Shown piece by piece: positions 55,854 through 64,000 of a stretch of DNA of 64,000 bases. The notes beneath the pieces are model-generated. The model saw nothing but the letters and a program-made list of their open reading frames with translations, was not told where the DNA came from and did not search any database. A program made the position numbers and the translations under genes. Source of the DNA: Ascochyta rabiei. Its lineage: Eukaryota > Ascomycota > Dothideomycetes > Pleosporales > Didymellaceae. Every line of letters begins with the position of its first letter. The stretch's first letter is position 1. Location: positions 930,001 to 994,000 of the forward strand of contig NC_082424.1 of the NCBI RefSeq assembly GCF_004011695.2, in the 5' to 3' direction.

Positions 55854-56924
55854 ATGCAGGGCTTCAACATGGGGCGCTATTACCCGCCCGACGCGTCCAA
55901 CACGCCCTCCTTCAACAAATCGCATCCGCTCGGTGCTCGCGCAAGCAAGATCGGCCAGGGTATCCTCACGGTCCGCTTCGAGCTGCCCTTCGCCGTGTGG
56001 TGCCAGCACTGCAAGCCTGAGGCCATCGTCGGCCAGGGCGTACGCTTCAACGCTGCCAAGAAGAAAGTGGGCAACTACCACAGCACACCCATCTGGCAGT
56101 TTCGCATGAAACACACGGCCTGTGGCGGCGAGTGGGAAATACGCACCGATCCCAAGAGCACGCAGTATGTTTGCGTAGAGGGTTGCAGGAAGCGCGACTA
56201 TGGGCCAGAAGAGGCTGGCGAGGGCGAGCAAGGCGAGCTGAGGTTCTTGAGCGAGGCCGAGAAAGCGAAGAGGAGAGACGATGCGTTCGCGGGCTTGGAA
56301 GGCAAACTGGACGAGAAGGCGAGGGAGAAGGGGAATAAGGAGAGGTTGGAGGAGCTGTACGACAGCGCCGAGGTCTGGAGGGATCCATACGACGTCAATG
56401 CAAGGCTGAGGAAAGAAATGAGGGCCAAGAGGACCGTCTGGAAGAGAGAGGAGAGGCATAAAGAGGACATGCAGGACAAGTTTAGCCTGGGATTGGATAT
56501 CGTAGACGAAACAGATGCAGATCGGCAGAGCGCCAGGCTGGTAGACTTTGACAGCCTCGAGGGTGGGAGGGAGACTTGGAAACCCCTATTTGCCGAGTTC
56601 AACGTCGTCAACAGCGGACGCGAGACAAGCAAAGCACCCAAGACGAAGAAGCTGAAGGCCGAGTTGGCCGCAGAATCGAGTCGACAAAGCCTTCAGCAAA
56701 AGCTCGTGGGCAACACGCGCGCCGCTGTCGATCCTTTCGTTGCCCGGGAGGTAGCCTCCACAGCAAGGCCGAATCTAGGCATCTTGAAGAGAAAAAGGGA
56801 CCTGCAGGCTGATTCGGAACCACAAGCCTTGCTGCCTGGCTCTGAATCTTTGGATAAGAGTGTGGCGACCAGTGCTTCACCGGCCCTGAAGCTTGCATCC
56901 CTGGTAGGTTACGACTCGGATTGA
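55854..56924 (+). CDS. saf4: CWC16-family splicing factor, Saf4/CCDC130 type
   Basis: An intronless gene for 356 residues beginning MQGFNMGRYYPPD, the N-terminus typical of the CCDC130/Saf4 branch rather than Yju2/Cwf16. The CWC16 (DUF572) domain follows: HPLGARASKIGQGILTVRFE, WCQHCKP, GVRFNAAKKKVGNYHSTPIW and RMKHTACGGEWEIRTDPKST, then YVCVEGCRKRDYG. The Cys pairs probably bind zinc. The C-terminal half is charged and coiled-coil-like (LEGKLDEKAREKGNKERLEE). Proteins of this family join the spliceosome around the catalytic steps. The start at 55854 is preferred over upstream in-frame codons because family members start at MQGF. The 5' leader overlaps the amine oxidase relic area. Confidence 0.88.
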   Translation: MQGFNMGRYYPPDASNTPSFNKSHPLGARASKIGQGILTVRFELPFAVWCQHCKPEAIVGQGVRFNAAKKKVGNYHSTPIWQFRMKHTACGGEWEIRTDPKSTQYVCVEGCRKRDYGPEEAGEGEQGELRFLSEAEKAKRRDDAFAGLEGKLDEKAREKGNKERLEELYDSAEVWRDPYDVNARLRKEMRAKRTVWKREERHKEDMQDKFSLGLDIVDETDADRQSARLVDFDSLEGGRETWKPLFAEFNVVNSGRETSKAPKTKKLKAELAAESSRQSLQQKLVGNTRAAVDPFVAREVASTARPNLGILKRKRDLQADSEPQALLPGSESLDKSVATSASPALKLASLVGYDSD

Positions 56925-57070
56925 GGAAGAACGCAGGGCACGTGGACGTTTAATTCTGCTGATTTATCGCATGCATGATACCCGTTCGTACCTTGTACGA
57001 GCACACTAGATATCGGCTACAACTCGGAACCATAGCTTCAATTTTCATTTTAGACTTTCTGCTTCGCCAT

Positions 57071-57974
57071 CTACTCCTCAGCCTCCTCCTTGAACTCTGG
57101 CCTCCACCTCGTCAATGGCGGCCTCTCATCCACAATATCTCCCACACTCCACAACATCCTCTTCTTGTCCGTTTCCTCGCTAACGTCGTTGTCCGGACAA
57201 ATGATATAGAACTTCTCCTTTTCCATCTTCTGCACCATGAAGTCTGCGACTTGGGCAGGCGACCATGCTCCGTCTGGCTTTTTCGCTTCTTGGCCGGGGT
57301 GGTTTCCTGACTGGATGTGCGTGAGCAAACGTTGAGGGTAAGTCGAGCATGACTCACAAGACCGGTGAACGTCCATCCCGGTACCAGCAAATGCACGTTA
57401 GTTCGTGTGTCCTTGAGATCGAAGCTCAAATGCTCAGCTAGCGCCTTTACAGCCGCCTTTGACGCATTGTACGCCGCGTTGCCCGGTGGGTTCGTGATGC
57501 CCTGCTTGCTACCAGTGATGACAATCGCACTCGGCGTGTTGGAGGAGCGGGATTGGAAGGATGGGACATATGTGTTAAGGCCGTTGATCACTCCGAACAG
57601 GTTTGTGTTGAGGACCTGCAAGTTTCATGTGAGTAGACCGCTTTCAAAACAGCACTGATAGTTTGACAGACCTGGTCAAAGTACTCGCTCTCGCCCCAAC
57701 TTCCCTTGACCATTCTTCCCGCGTTCAGCATGAGAAAGTCGACATCGCCGACCTTCTCTTTCACGCTCTTCCAGGCACCCAAGTCGCCTACATCAGACTT
57801 GACGCATTCGACATCGCCCTTTAAGTTCTTCTTCGCCAAATCAAGAGTTTCTTGGTTATAGTCGACAACGGTAACTTTCATCGACGCCTTGAGACACAGC
57901 TCGGCGACTGCATAGCCAATTCCGGATGCGCCGCCGGTGATGAGGGCACGTGAGTTTGCGCGGAAGACGGACAT
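57071..57974 (-). CDS. Short-chain dehydrogenase/reductase (classical SDR)
   Basis: Three exons (57672-57974, 57358-57615, 57071-57310) with introns of 56 and 47 bp give 266 residues. All junctions are phase 0 (YFDQ joins VLNTNL; WTFTGL joins SGNHPG). The NAD(P) site is ITGGASGIGYA at residues 12-22; Asp38 in VTVVDYN suggests preference for NAD(H). The catalytic residues are Ser137 (ITGSKQG), Tyr150 and Lys154 (YNASK), with LNAGR and PGWTFTG as further SDR marks. There is no targeting signal, so it is probably cytosolic. The substrate cannot be told. It converges on the splicing factor gene 146 bp away. Confidence 0.87.
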
Positions 57975-58322
57975 TGTGGGTGGTGGGTGAAGCGGTCTAG
58001 TCCATTAAATTGGTGCGGTCAGATGTTCTTTACTACGAGATGCTCGAGGTCGATTGCTTGTGCCTCTCGTGTACGTTGGCACTCACAGTGTTCTTAGGGA
58101 GTGTGAATTACTGACATGTACACCTGAGTAAAGTGGGGCTAGTGACGTGCAAGTATTCCAAATTCCGACCCCGCCTTTATCTCCGTGGCACCGAGTCTCC
58201 TGCCTCTAGCTTGCAGTGCACAAAGGCTATATCATCCTCGTGGAGTTGCCGAGGAAGCCAGCTTCATCCTCGGAGGATCTCCGAAAGAAAAGACAGCGAC
58301 ACAATCTTATCTCCTGCGTCGT
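57975..58322. other. Intergenic: SDR promoter and hydrolase 3' flank
   Basis: No gene recognised. Both neighbours are on the minus strand; the SDR promoter should lie in the left part. A short frame across 58,133-58,375 on the plus strand has no protein features. Confidence 0.45.
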
Positions 58323-59456
58323 TCAGCTCATCTTTTCAATCAACCACTCGCCTGCCCGCTTTGCACAAGCGTTAGCCTCCTTGTCAAACCCGAGTATGTT
58401 GCTTATCCACACCACGTCGTGCGGCACGTGCTTCTCCACATCCAGCGTCACATCATTACCTGCCTCCTTCATCTTCTGTGCCCACTCGCAATTGTCAAAA
58501 TACAGTATTTCTCCGCTTCCCGTATTCACGAACAGCGGGACCGGCGTCTTGAATGTCTGGTTCTTGTGCGACACGTATGGATGCGACAGCAGTGCTTTTC
58601 CACCAGATCCTGCAAACGCACCTGCTCCCCACAGCGTAAAGGGCGCGGATAGATAATCGGTTGAGTAGTTCGGGTTGTTGTGCACAAAATCAACGGATGT
58701 GTCCGAGGGGTCAATCCACGGCGACCACAAGAGTGCGGCGGAGGGGTTCGGCAACGACACATCCACACCGTACTCGGCCATGTAGCGCAATAGGGCGATG
58801 GAAGCATTTGCGCCGGCGCTGTCGCCTGAGAGAACGATCTTGGAAGGCGGAATGCGCAGGTCGTTGAGCAGGTACAGATAAGCGGTCAAGCTGTCTTGAA
58901 GAGCAGCGGGAAACGGGTTGGATGTCCTGCTTGCAGGGAGAGTGGAGATACGGTATTGCGGCATGAGGACATGAGTTGCCCCCACCTGCTTCTGGAGGAG
59001 CTTGGCGAAGTACCCGCTTGCTGCTGTTCGGCCGTCGCCGGAGACGTATGCACCGCCGTGGATATGTAGGATGACTTTGAGACTGCTCTTGTCGGCGGAC
59101 GCTGAGAGAGACTCTGGGTACCAGGTCGCACCTATCTCGACAGGCTGCACATCGTTGTTGATCCTCAACGGGCCTTTGTACTGGTCACCACCCGCAGGCT
59201 TTATGCGCACGAAGCGCTCCTTCTCTCTACCTGGCACCAGTGGGGTCGGCTGATTCGCTTGGATGTTTGCAACGTGGTAGATAAACGCAAACACGATTCG
59301 CGTCATAAGCGCCTGGCGGAAGGTCCACTCGGGATGTTGTCGGCCATAGCTGGTGAGGTACTTGACAATGAATAGGGGCAGGCAGAGAAGCTCAAATCCC
59401 AATGCTGCGAGCACGTACGCGCCTTTGATCGGCTGGTAGGTGAGGAGTGTCATCAT
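58323..59456 (-). CDS. Alpha/beta-hydrolase, HSL-type esterase/lipase
   Basis: An intronless 377-residue protein of the hormone-sensitive lipase group. HIHGGAYVSG (133-142) is the oxyanion-hole HGG motif, LSGDSAGANAS contains the nucleophile Ser213, the acidic member is in SGEILYFDN (Glu316 or Asp321), and His346 in KHVPHDVVW completes the triad. Residues 13-33 (AYVLAALGFELLCLPLFIVK) form a membrane segment or signal anchor, so the enzyme probably sits on an internal membrane, facing its lumen or the cytosol. Such proteins hydrolyse short acyl esters or detoxify xenobiotics; the substrate is unknown. An earlier start is not available because no upstream ATG is in frame with plausible sequence. 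Confidence 0.87.
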   Translation of the reverse strand: MMTLLTYQPIKGAYVLAALGFELLCLPLFIVKYLTSYGRQHPEWTFRQALMTRIVFAFIYHVANIQANQPTPLVPGREKERFVRIKPAGGDQYKGPLRINNDVQPVEIGATWYPESLSASADKSSLKVILHIHGGAYVSGDGRTAASGYFAKLLQKQVGATHVLMPQYRISTLPASRTSNPFPAALQDSLTAYLYLLNDLRIPPSKIVLSGDSAGANASIALLRYMAEYGVDVSLPNPSAALLWSPWIDPSDTSVDFVHNNPNYSTDYLSAPFTLWGAGAFAGSGGKALLSHPYVSHKNQTFKTPVPLFVNTGSGEILYFDNCEWAQKMKEAGNDVTLDVEKHVPHDVVWISNILGFDKEANACAKRAGEWLIEKMS

Positions 59457-60031
59457 GGAGGGATCTGTGAGGACACGGAGGCCCTAGGAGCGGGGTTCAT
59501 GGTGTGTTATACCGTGCCACGCTACCAGTGCTGGTGCTCGGGTTTGGTATTGATGGGATCGTCGTCAAACTAGATGTTGAACCGAGGCAATCATTAGCCT
59601 CAGCTTCGACAACAAAACAATACAGGCGACTCCTAACCCTATTGCACAAATGGTTAGCGTGTTCCCAGGGTCTGAACTTTGTATTAGTATTTCAAAACAC
59701 GTTTCCAGAAGGAAGTCTAAGTTTGTGTACGAGTAATCATTCTATCTACGTAGGGCTATACAATTATCCTTGGTGCTGTTACAAGTTTCTCTAATGGTTG
59801 GATTGCATCGTCGTTCTTTACGGAGGCAAACACTGCCTTCATGAACCTTTCTCTGCCTTTGTCAAAGCCTATTCACCACCCGCACCACCCGTCGACAACC
59901 CGATGTCTTCGACACGAACAGAAGCACGTTCTGTCTTTCCACAGCCTTTTGTCGTGGTGAGCAAGGACTTTCGATCTGATTCTAGCTATGACCGTCAAGA
60001 TGATTACGAGCCATGGGGCATGAGTTAACAA
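59457..60031. other. Intergenic, no gene recognised
   Basis: Upstream region of the hydrolase gene. A 76-codon plus-strand frame at 59798-60028 (Pro- and Ser-rich middle, YDRQDDYEPWGMS end) is the most protein-like item but has no family mark and I do not call it. Confidence 0.45.
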
Positions 60032-60230
60032 CTAACATTGATCAAAAACCAAGAGAGGTGGGAGCGCCTGGTGGGTGCTCTCGTTCGAAGCCATGGCTGG
60101 TTTGCCATCTACAATACCGCGCTGCTTTAGAAAATCGATGTACTCTGAGGGTACCTCAGCAAGCGTCTTTTTCCACATGTATGCTAAATTAAATTGTAAA
60201 CCATCGGCGACGAAGCGTTCAGTGGGGTTT
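60032..60230 (-). pseudogene. Orphan C-terminal exon of an unrecognised gene
   Basis: On the minus strand an acceptor-like CTCCAG at 60231-60236 is followed by an open stretch reading RNPTERFVADGLQFNLAYMW, KKTLAEVPSEYIDFLKQRGI, VDGKPAMASN to a TAG at 60032-60034. The composition and flow are those of a real globular protein end. No matching upstream exon is visible: the next 120 bp have no open continuation, and then the C-terminus of the SDR-like relic begins. I do not recognise the family. It may be a leftover of a deleted gene. Confidence 0.4.
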
Positions 60231-60351
60231 CTGGAGCCATACTACGTGTCCTAGCTCGCTGAGATGACGGGTTCTTAGCTGGCGCACTAGACGAAGGCGC
60301 GTTCTGCTTGGGTGGATATGGCAATAGTGTTGGCAAAGGCGCGATAGCTTA

Positions 60352-61536
60352 TTAACCTTCATCGAAAAGACGCAGAGCAACGGCGAAGCCGGGCATACTG
60401 TCTGCCATAGTATGGTCTACACGAAAGTATGAGATGTAGCTCTCAGGAACCAGAACTTTCATAGTATGATCACAAATCTTCTTCCCTGTATCTTGCTTCC
60501 TCACCTTTGCCCAACTAGCACTCTTGATCTCATCGCCTCTCTGACCGCCCGCATAAGAACCGCCTCCCAGCTCGATTTGCGAGCTAAAAGCCAGCACATA
60601 TTTCGGTGATGCTCCAATACGCTCTGTCATCGTGCCTTTCGCGGGGTATCGATTCGTAGCGAGGAACACCATGACCTGTCCACAGACCTCCGGACTAGTC
60701 ATGTACCAACTCGCCAGCGGCTTCAGCACCCGCCACGCAATCCGAACCCACAAGGGATTGGCATCGCTGTAAAAGGTAGGACCATCCACAAGGCCGGGAT
60801 AGATATGGATGAGACTGATCTTTCTGGCATGTTTCTCTGCCAATTCCTCGAAGAAGAAGGTCTTCATGAAGGTAGTGTGCTTGCGTACGGAGTTTAAACT
60901 GTATTTGCCCATTAGAGGGGTGCTGATGGGAAGTTCACCGCGTTTGATGCTGTCCTCCATATTACCGGCAAACACCGAGATTGCGTGTGCTGGCATGGTG
61001 CATGCAAGCAGGAGGGGTGAAAGGGTTTGAATGAGGCGCATGCGAGAATAGTAGAGAAGAGAGATTTGAGTGTCCACGCCTTCTGAGGTAACTGCATACA
61101 TTCGTCAGATGTGAATAGCTTGGAGTAGGAAAAGTTCAAGTACTAGGCGACTTTTGAAGTGGGACTGCGCTTGATTCGGGTACAGAGCGTCTAGTTTTGC
61201 TGCGCCTCCAGGTAGGGGCATATGCTCTTCTTGTTGGATGATATCCTGGGAAACTTTGTCCACTTCACTCATGAGGGATAGTTCTGCTGCTTGTATGAAG
61301 CGCCAATCTGACCCAGGACTAGACTCGCGACAAAACTAGAGCAGCGCTTCAGCCCGAGCTGCGTTTCGTCCAACAATGTAGACACGGAGCTTGGGCCCAT
61401 GCTTCGTGAATGTAGTTGCCCATGTTCTTGCAATGTACGACCCAATGCCTGTTGTACCGCCGAAGAGTGCAACTACAAGCGGAGCGTCTTCTGGCAGCTC
61501 TTGAATGGCGGCGCGGATAGTTTGTAGATTCGGCAT
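60352..61536 (-). pseudogene. SDR-like NAD(P)-binding protein with an in-frame stop
   Basis: Starts at 61536 (MPNLQTIRAAIQELPEDAPL) with a Rossmann motif ALFGGTTGIGSYIA and VYIVGRNAARAEALL, then a TAG at 61336-61338, then the same frame continues FCRESSPGSDWRFIQAAELS and EVDKVSQDIIQQEE. A probable intron between about 61,155 and 61,088 leads to TSEGVDTQISLLYYSRMRLI, MKTFFFEELAEKHARKIS, IYPGLVDGPTFYSD and the stop at 60352. TAG is one C-to-T change from CAG. The usual YxxxK is not obvious (YSLNSVRK), so this is an atypical SDR. The intron donor is unclear (GTCGCC in the best phase), a second hint of decay. A strain polymorphism or sequencing error cannot be excluded. Confidence 0.68.
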
Positions 61537-62319
61537 TCTGATCGAGGTTTCTAGGGAGGAGAAGAAGGGAAGACACAGCTTGGTCCCTTGACGATAGAAT
61601 GGTCTTTACATAGAAAACAAGTATTGCTTGGTTCGTAGCTTATAAATGTCTTGTTTGGTGGTTACTGTGCGGATATGGTGGACATGAAACGATCGGTGCT
61701 AGTACGTTTCGGTTCTGGTGCTCTGTTTCCATTGGATGTGATGCCCGAGTGGAGGCCTTATCGGTGCATGCTGTTGAACGGGTAGGCCGATATGCTTCTT
61801 GTTCCGACCATGTTTGTGTTCTGCCAGATGACCGTGTTGACTTCCGTACTCAAGAAGACTGCTCGAGAGCAGAGCCGAATGTCCTACAAGTATCGGTGCT
61901 TGGTCCTCCGCTACGGAGCCTGACATTGATAGCATCCAACTGAATGCCAGCTGCGTGGTCTCTAACAGCCTTCACAATCTGCTTATCGCCTTCTCAGGGA
62001 TCATCAAGTCACAGTGCAGCAACCACATGCGGTGCTCACAGCTTTGAGGCAGAGATGAAGATGTGAACGAGCCACATGTCTGGACAGCTTCAAGGAACGA
62101 AGGTCAGCTGTCAAGAGATTCTCGATGTGGCAGAGTATTCAGACAAGCAGGGTTGTTGTCTTGCTTCCAGCAAAGCGAAGTTGCGTATCGATTATGGGGG
62201 CGATTGACCAGAGAGTTATCGAACGGATTTGCTGGCGTGATGATCAAAAGAAAGGCAAAAGGACTCATTAGGATGAAGCTAGTGCGCACCCTAATGACGG
62301 AGTTTATGTTGTTGCAATT
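61537..62319. other. Intergenic, possible gene debris
   Basis: No gene called. On the minus strand a short stretch near 61,880-61,960 reads VKAVRDHAAGIQLDAINVRL and then breaks. It looks protein-like but is too short to classify. The right part includes the promoter side of the SDR-like relic. Confidence 0.4.
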
Positions 62320-62694
62320 TTAGTTCCTGTAACTGGAGGCGTTGCTGGTGTCGACATTGATTTCGACGTCACAGTCGCTTAGGACAAAGAGTCGACTGTT
62401 CTGAATGCACGCCGAAATCTTTCGAATCAGATCAGCATTGTTTGTTTCCTGGTCAGCTCAAAAAGAGATTGGAAGAGATTGGCGCAAATTCTGGGACACA
62501 AAGTCCGTCTAATTGATACCGTCTAATATGCGCAAAGCAATCACCTTCGCCTTCTCGACATTGATCTGCTCATTCACGATCGTTACAGTTCGTCCGAGAT
62601 CGACAGCCATGCGTGTCCAGCACTGCATGAGTCGGGATGCCATCACGCTCTGTTGTACTGCGGTCTGGGTATAGAGACTCGAAACAGAAGGGCA
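62320..62694 (-). pseudogene. Unrecognised gene relic with two internal stops
   Basis: One minus-strand frame from 62694 to a TAA at 62320-62322 reads like a real protein: SLYTQTAVQQSVMASRLMQC, WTRMAVDLGRTVTIVNEQIN, VEKAKVIALRILDGIN, then TAG (62509-62511), TDFVSQNLRQSLPISF, then TGA, then ETNNADLIRKISACIQNSRL and FVLSDCDVEINVDTSN. A short intron covering both stops is possible, starting at GTATCA near 62,517 and ending at GACCAG near 62,450, but the phase does not join cleanly. I cannot name the family. It lies just downstream of the SIS gene on the same strand and could be its altered 3' part. Confidence 0.4.
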
Positions 62695-62842
62695 TTAGAG
62701 CTGGGTGCCTGAAAGCACATGGGCGTAGGGCGCGGGTATACGTTAGCCTGTGTTAGCACAAGTGTACATTGTCTCTGTGTTGTGGCATGCTCCATGAGCT
62801 GGTCCACGAGACAGCACGTTCCAATACATCTCAAATGCTGCA

Positions 62843-63732
62843 TCATACAACTGGTGGTGTAATCATGCCGTCGCGCTGGCTCACGGTACTCTCCACTTGG
62901 TCTTTATTGAGGCGCCGAGCATTGGCGCCGATGGCTCCTCCGGGGTGGTTCGTCTTGAAGACGCTCTTCGTCCGTCCCTCGTGCATGGCGTCGGCCACTG
63001 TGAGCGCGAGCATATCTCCAACGGCGATGGTAACGGTTGTAGAGGTGGTGGGCGCGCAGACGCCAAAGGAGACCTCCTCCAACTCGTGGATCGGTGCAGG
63101 GAGCAAGATGGCGTCCGGTCGTTCGTTCAGGAGCGGGCACTTGGAGGGATGGGTGTGCGAGGTGACGGCGATGATGGGCGTGTGCGAGGGGATGTGGTCG
63201 AGCAGAGCCATGAGCTCGCCAGTCTTGCCAGAGTATGAGATAAACATGATGGCGTCATTCTGATCCATGTCAGCAAAGAGGTCGGGCCAACTTTTGTCAC
63301 TCCAGAACAGGCGAGCGGTACCTTTCTGATATCACCGAGGTCGCCATGAATCGCCTCAGCAGCGTGCATGAAGGAGCTGCCTATCCCCAGGCTCTTCATG
63401 GTTGCGACCATCTTTTGCCCCACAAGCCCGCTCTTGCCCACGCCACAGATGATGAGCTTGCCGCCGGCCTCGTTGACGCTGGTGACGCACTCGACTGCCT
63501 GGAGAAGGCCTTCTCTGGCTACAGGGTCTGTTTCGTACAAGGTGCTGACTTGTGAGAGGGCCGTTGCAGCGGTTGACAGCACGTTGACAGCGCGCGAAAG
63601 CAGGCGCACGCCGTCCGTGTCCTGGGCGGAAAGCGGGGGAGTTAACGGTAGGGTTTCCCAATCGGCGCGCTTCCGCTTCTGTGAGATGGGTGATGCTAGC
63701 GCACACTGTGTGTTGTCGGTGATGGCAGCCAT
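62843..63732 (-). CDS. SIS-domain sugar-phosphate isomerase-like protein (KpsF/GutQ family)
   Basis: Two exons (63322-63732 and 62843-63259) with a 62-bp GT-AG intron in phase 0 (GDIRK joins NDAIMF) give 275 residues. The start at 63732 has a good context (ACCATGG). The SIS domain begins near residue 80: ICGVGKSGLVGQKMVATMKS, MHAAEAIHGDLGDI, FISYSGKTGELMALLDHIP, AVTSHTHPSKCPLL, then PTTSTTVTIAVGDMLALTVA and FKTNHPGGAIGANARRL. These match D-arabinose 5-phosphate isomerases, which interconvert ribulose- and arabinose-5-phosphate. No CBS domains follow: the frame stops after DGMITPPVV. That stop overlaps a GTATGA that could be a donor site, so a further exon is possible. Fungal function is unknown. 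Confidence 0.78.
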
Positions 63733-64000
63733 GGTTTCGAAAGGTCTGGATGGGTGTTTGGGCGGGCTGGAGGTTGGATAAACAAGCAGGTACACAGTAG
63801 TAAGTAGTACAGTAGTAAGTAGTACAATAGCTCCAGGCGACTGGCTTGGTGTCTTCCAAATGCTGAGGCGCTACCGGGCAGCGTCGGAGGCGGTTCTTGG
63901 ATGCTCTCGAGGCGAGATTTGCTGGAGGGTCAATATCAATGACGCCGTCTACTGCGGTAACAAGCTGCTGGGTGGATGACGATGCTGAAAGACAAAGCCA
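63733..64000. promoter_or_regulatory. Upstream region of the SIS gene
   Basis: 268 bp to the window edge, with a duplicated AGTAGTAAGTAGTACA at about 63,796-63,826. No other gene seen. Confidence 0.4.

Noticed and set aside
59798..60028. Small plus-strand gene of 76 codons
   Set aside because: No motif, signal peptide or splice support; the length is within chance for this composition.

Overview
The window looks like nuclear DNA of a filamentous ascomycete, most likely a dothideomycete (Pleosporales-like). Coding genes have short introns (47-62 bp, one of 153 bp) with GT-AG ends, and the gene set is typically fungal (acid trehalase, BFR2, IND1, a CWC16-family splicing factor). Repeats carry the signature of repeat-induced point mutation (RIP): CpA has become TpA on both strands, turning CAA, CAG and TGG codons into stops and Asp/Glu codons into Asn/Lys. 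The genus is inference; no rRNA or other marker is present.

Bases 1 to about 38,860 are one TA-rich, gene-free block of RIP-ruined LTR retrotransposons. I can trace five elements. A (plus strand) runs off the left edge and ends in an LTR-like block at 4184-4434. D (minus) covers 4435-37845 and is split twice: by B (plus, 5720-24540, 202-bp LTRs) and by E (minus, 28788-36967, about 198-bp LTRs, perfect CTTAA target duplication). B is itself split inside its reverse transcriptase by C (minus, 8286-19806, 256-bp LTRs, 4-bp CTAG duplication). A stub of a second C copy lies at 37846-38177. Reading frames resume across each insertion, which gives the order D, then B and E, then C after B. Unusual points are the 11.5-kb size and extra long reading frame of C, and open frames antisense to pol near the 3' ends of A, B, D and E.

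From 38.93 kb the composition changes abruptly to a normal gene region: acid trehalase (minus); a complete but RIP-killed Fot1/pogo transposon (43527-45378); an F-box protein; a PLP enzyme of the ACC deaminase/D-cysteine desulfhydrase family; a secreted CE2-like SGNH esterase; a small membrane protein of unknown function; BFR2 (ribosome biogenesis) and IND1 (mitochondrial Fe-S delivery to complex I), which share a 172-bp divergent promoter; a broken copper amine oxidase fragment; a Saf4/CCDC130-type splicing factor; a short-chain dehydrogenase; and an alpha/beta-hydrolase.

From 59.5 to 62.8 kb lies a decayed stretch: an orphan C-terminal exon, a short-chain-dehydrogenase-like gene with an in-frame stop, and an unrecognised relic with two internal stops. 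The window ends with a SIS-domain sugar-phosphate isomerase-like gene. The genes are mostly unrelated housekeeping or secreted functions; I see no biosynthetic cluster or defence system.
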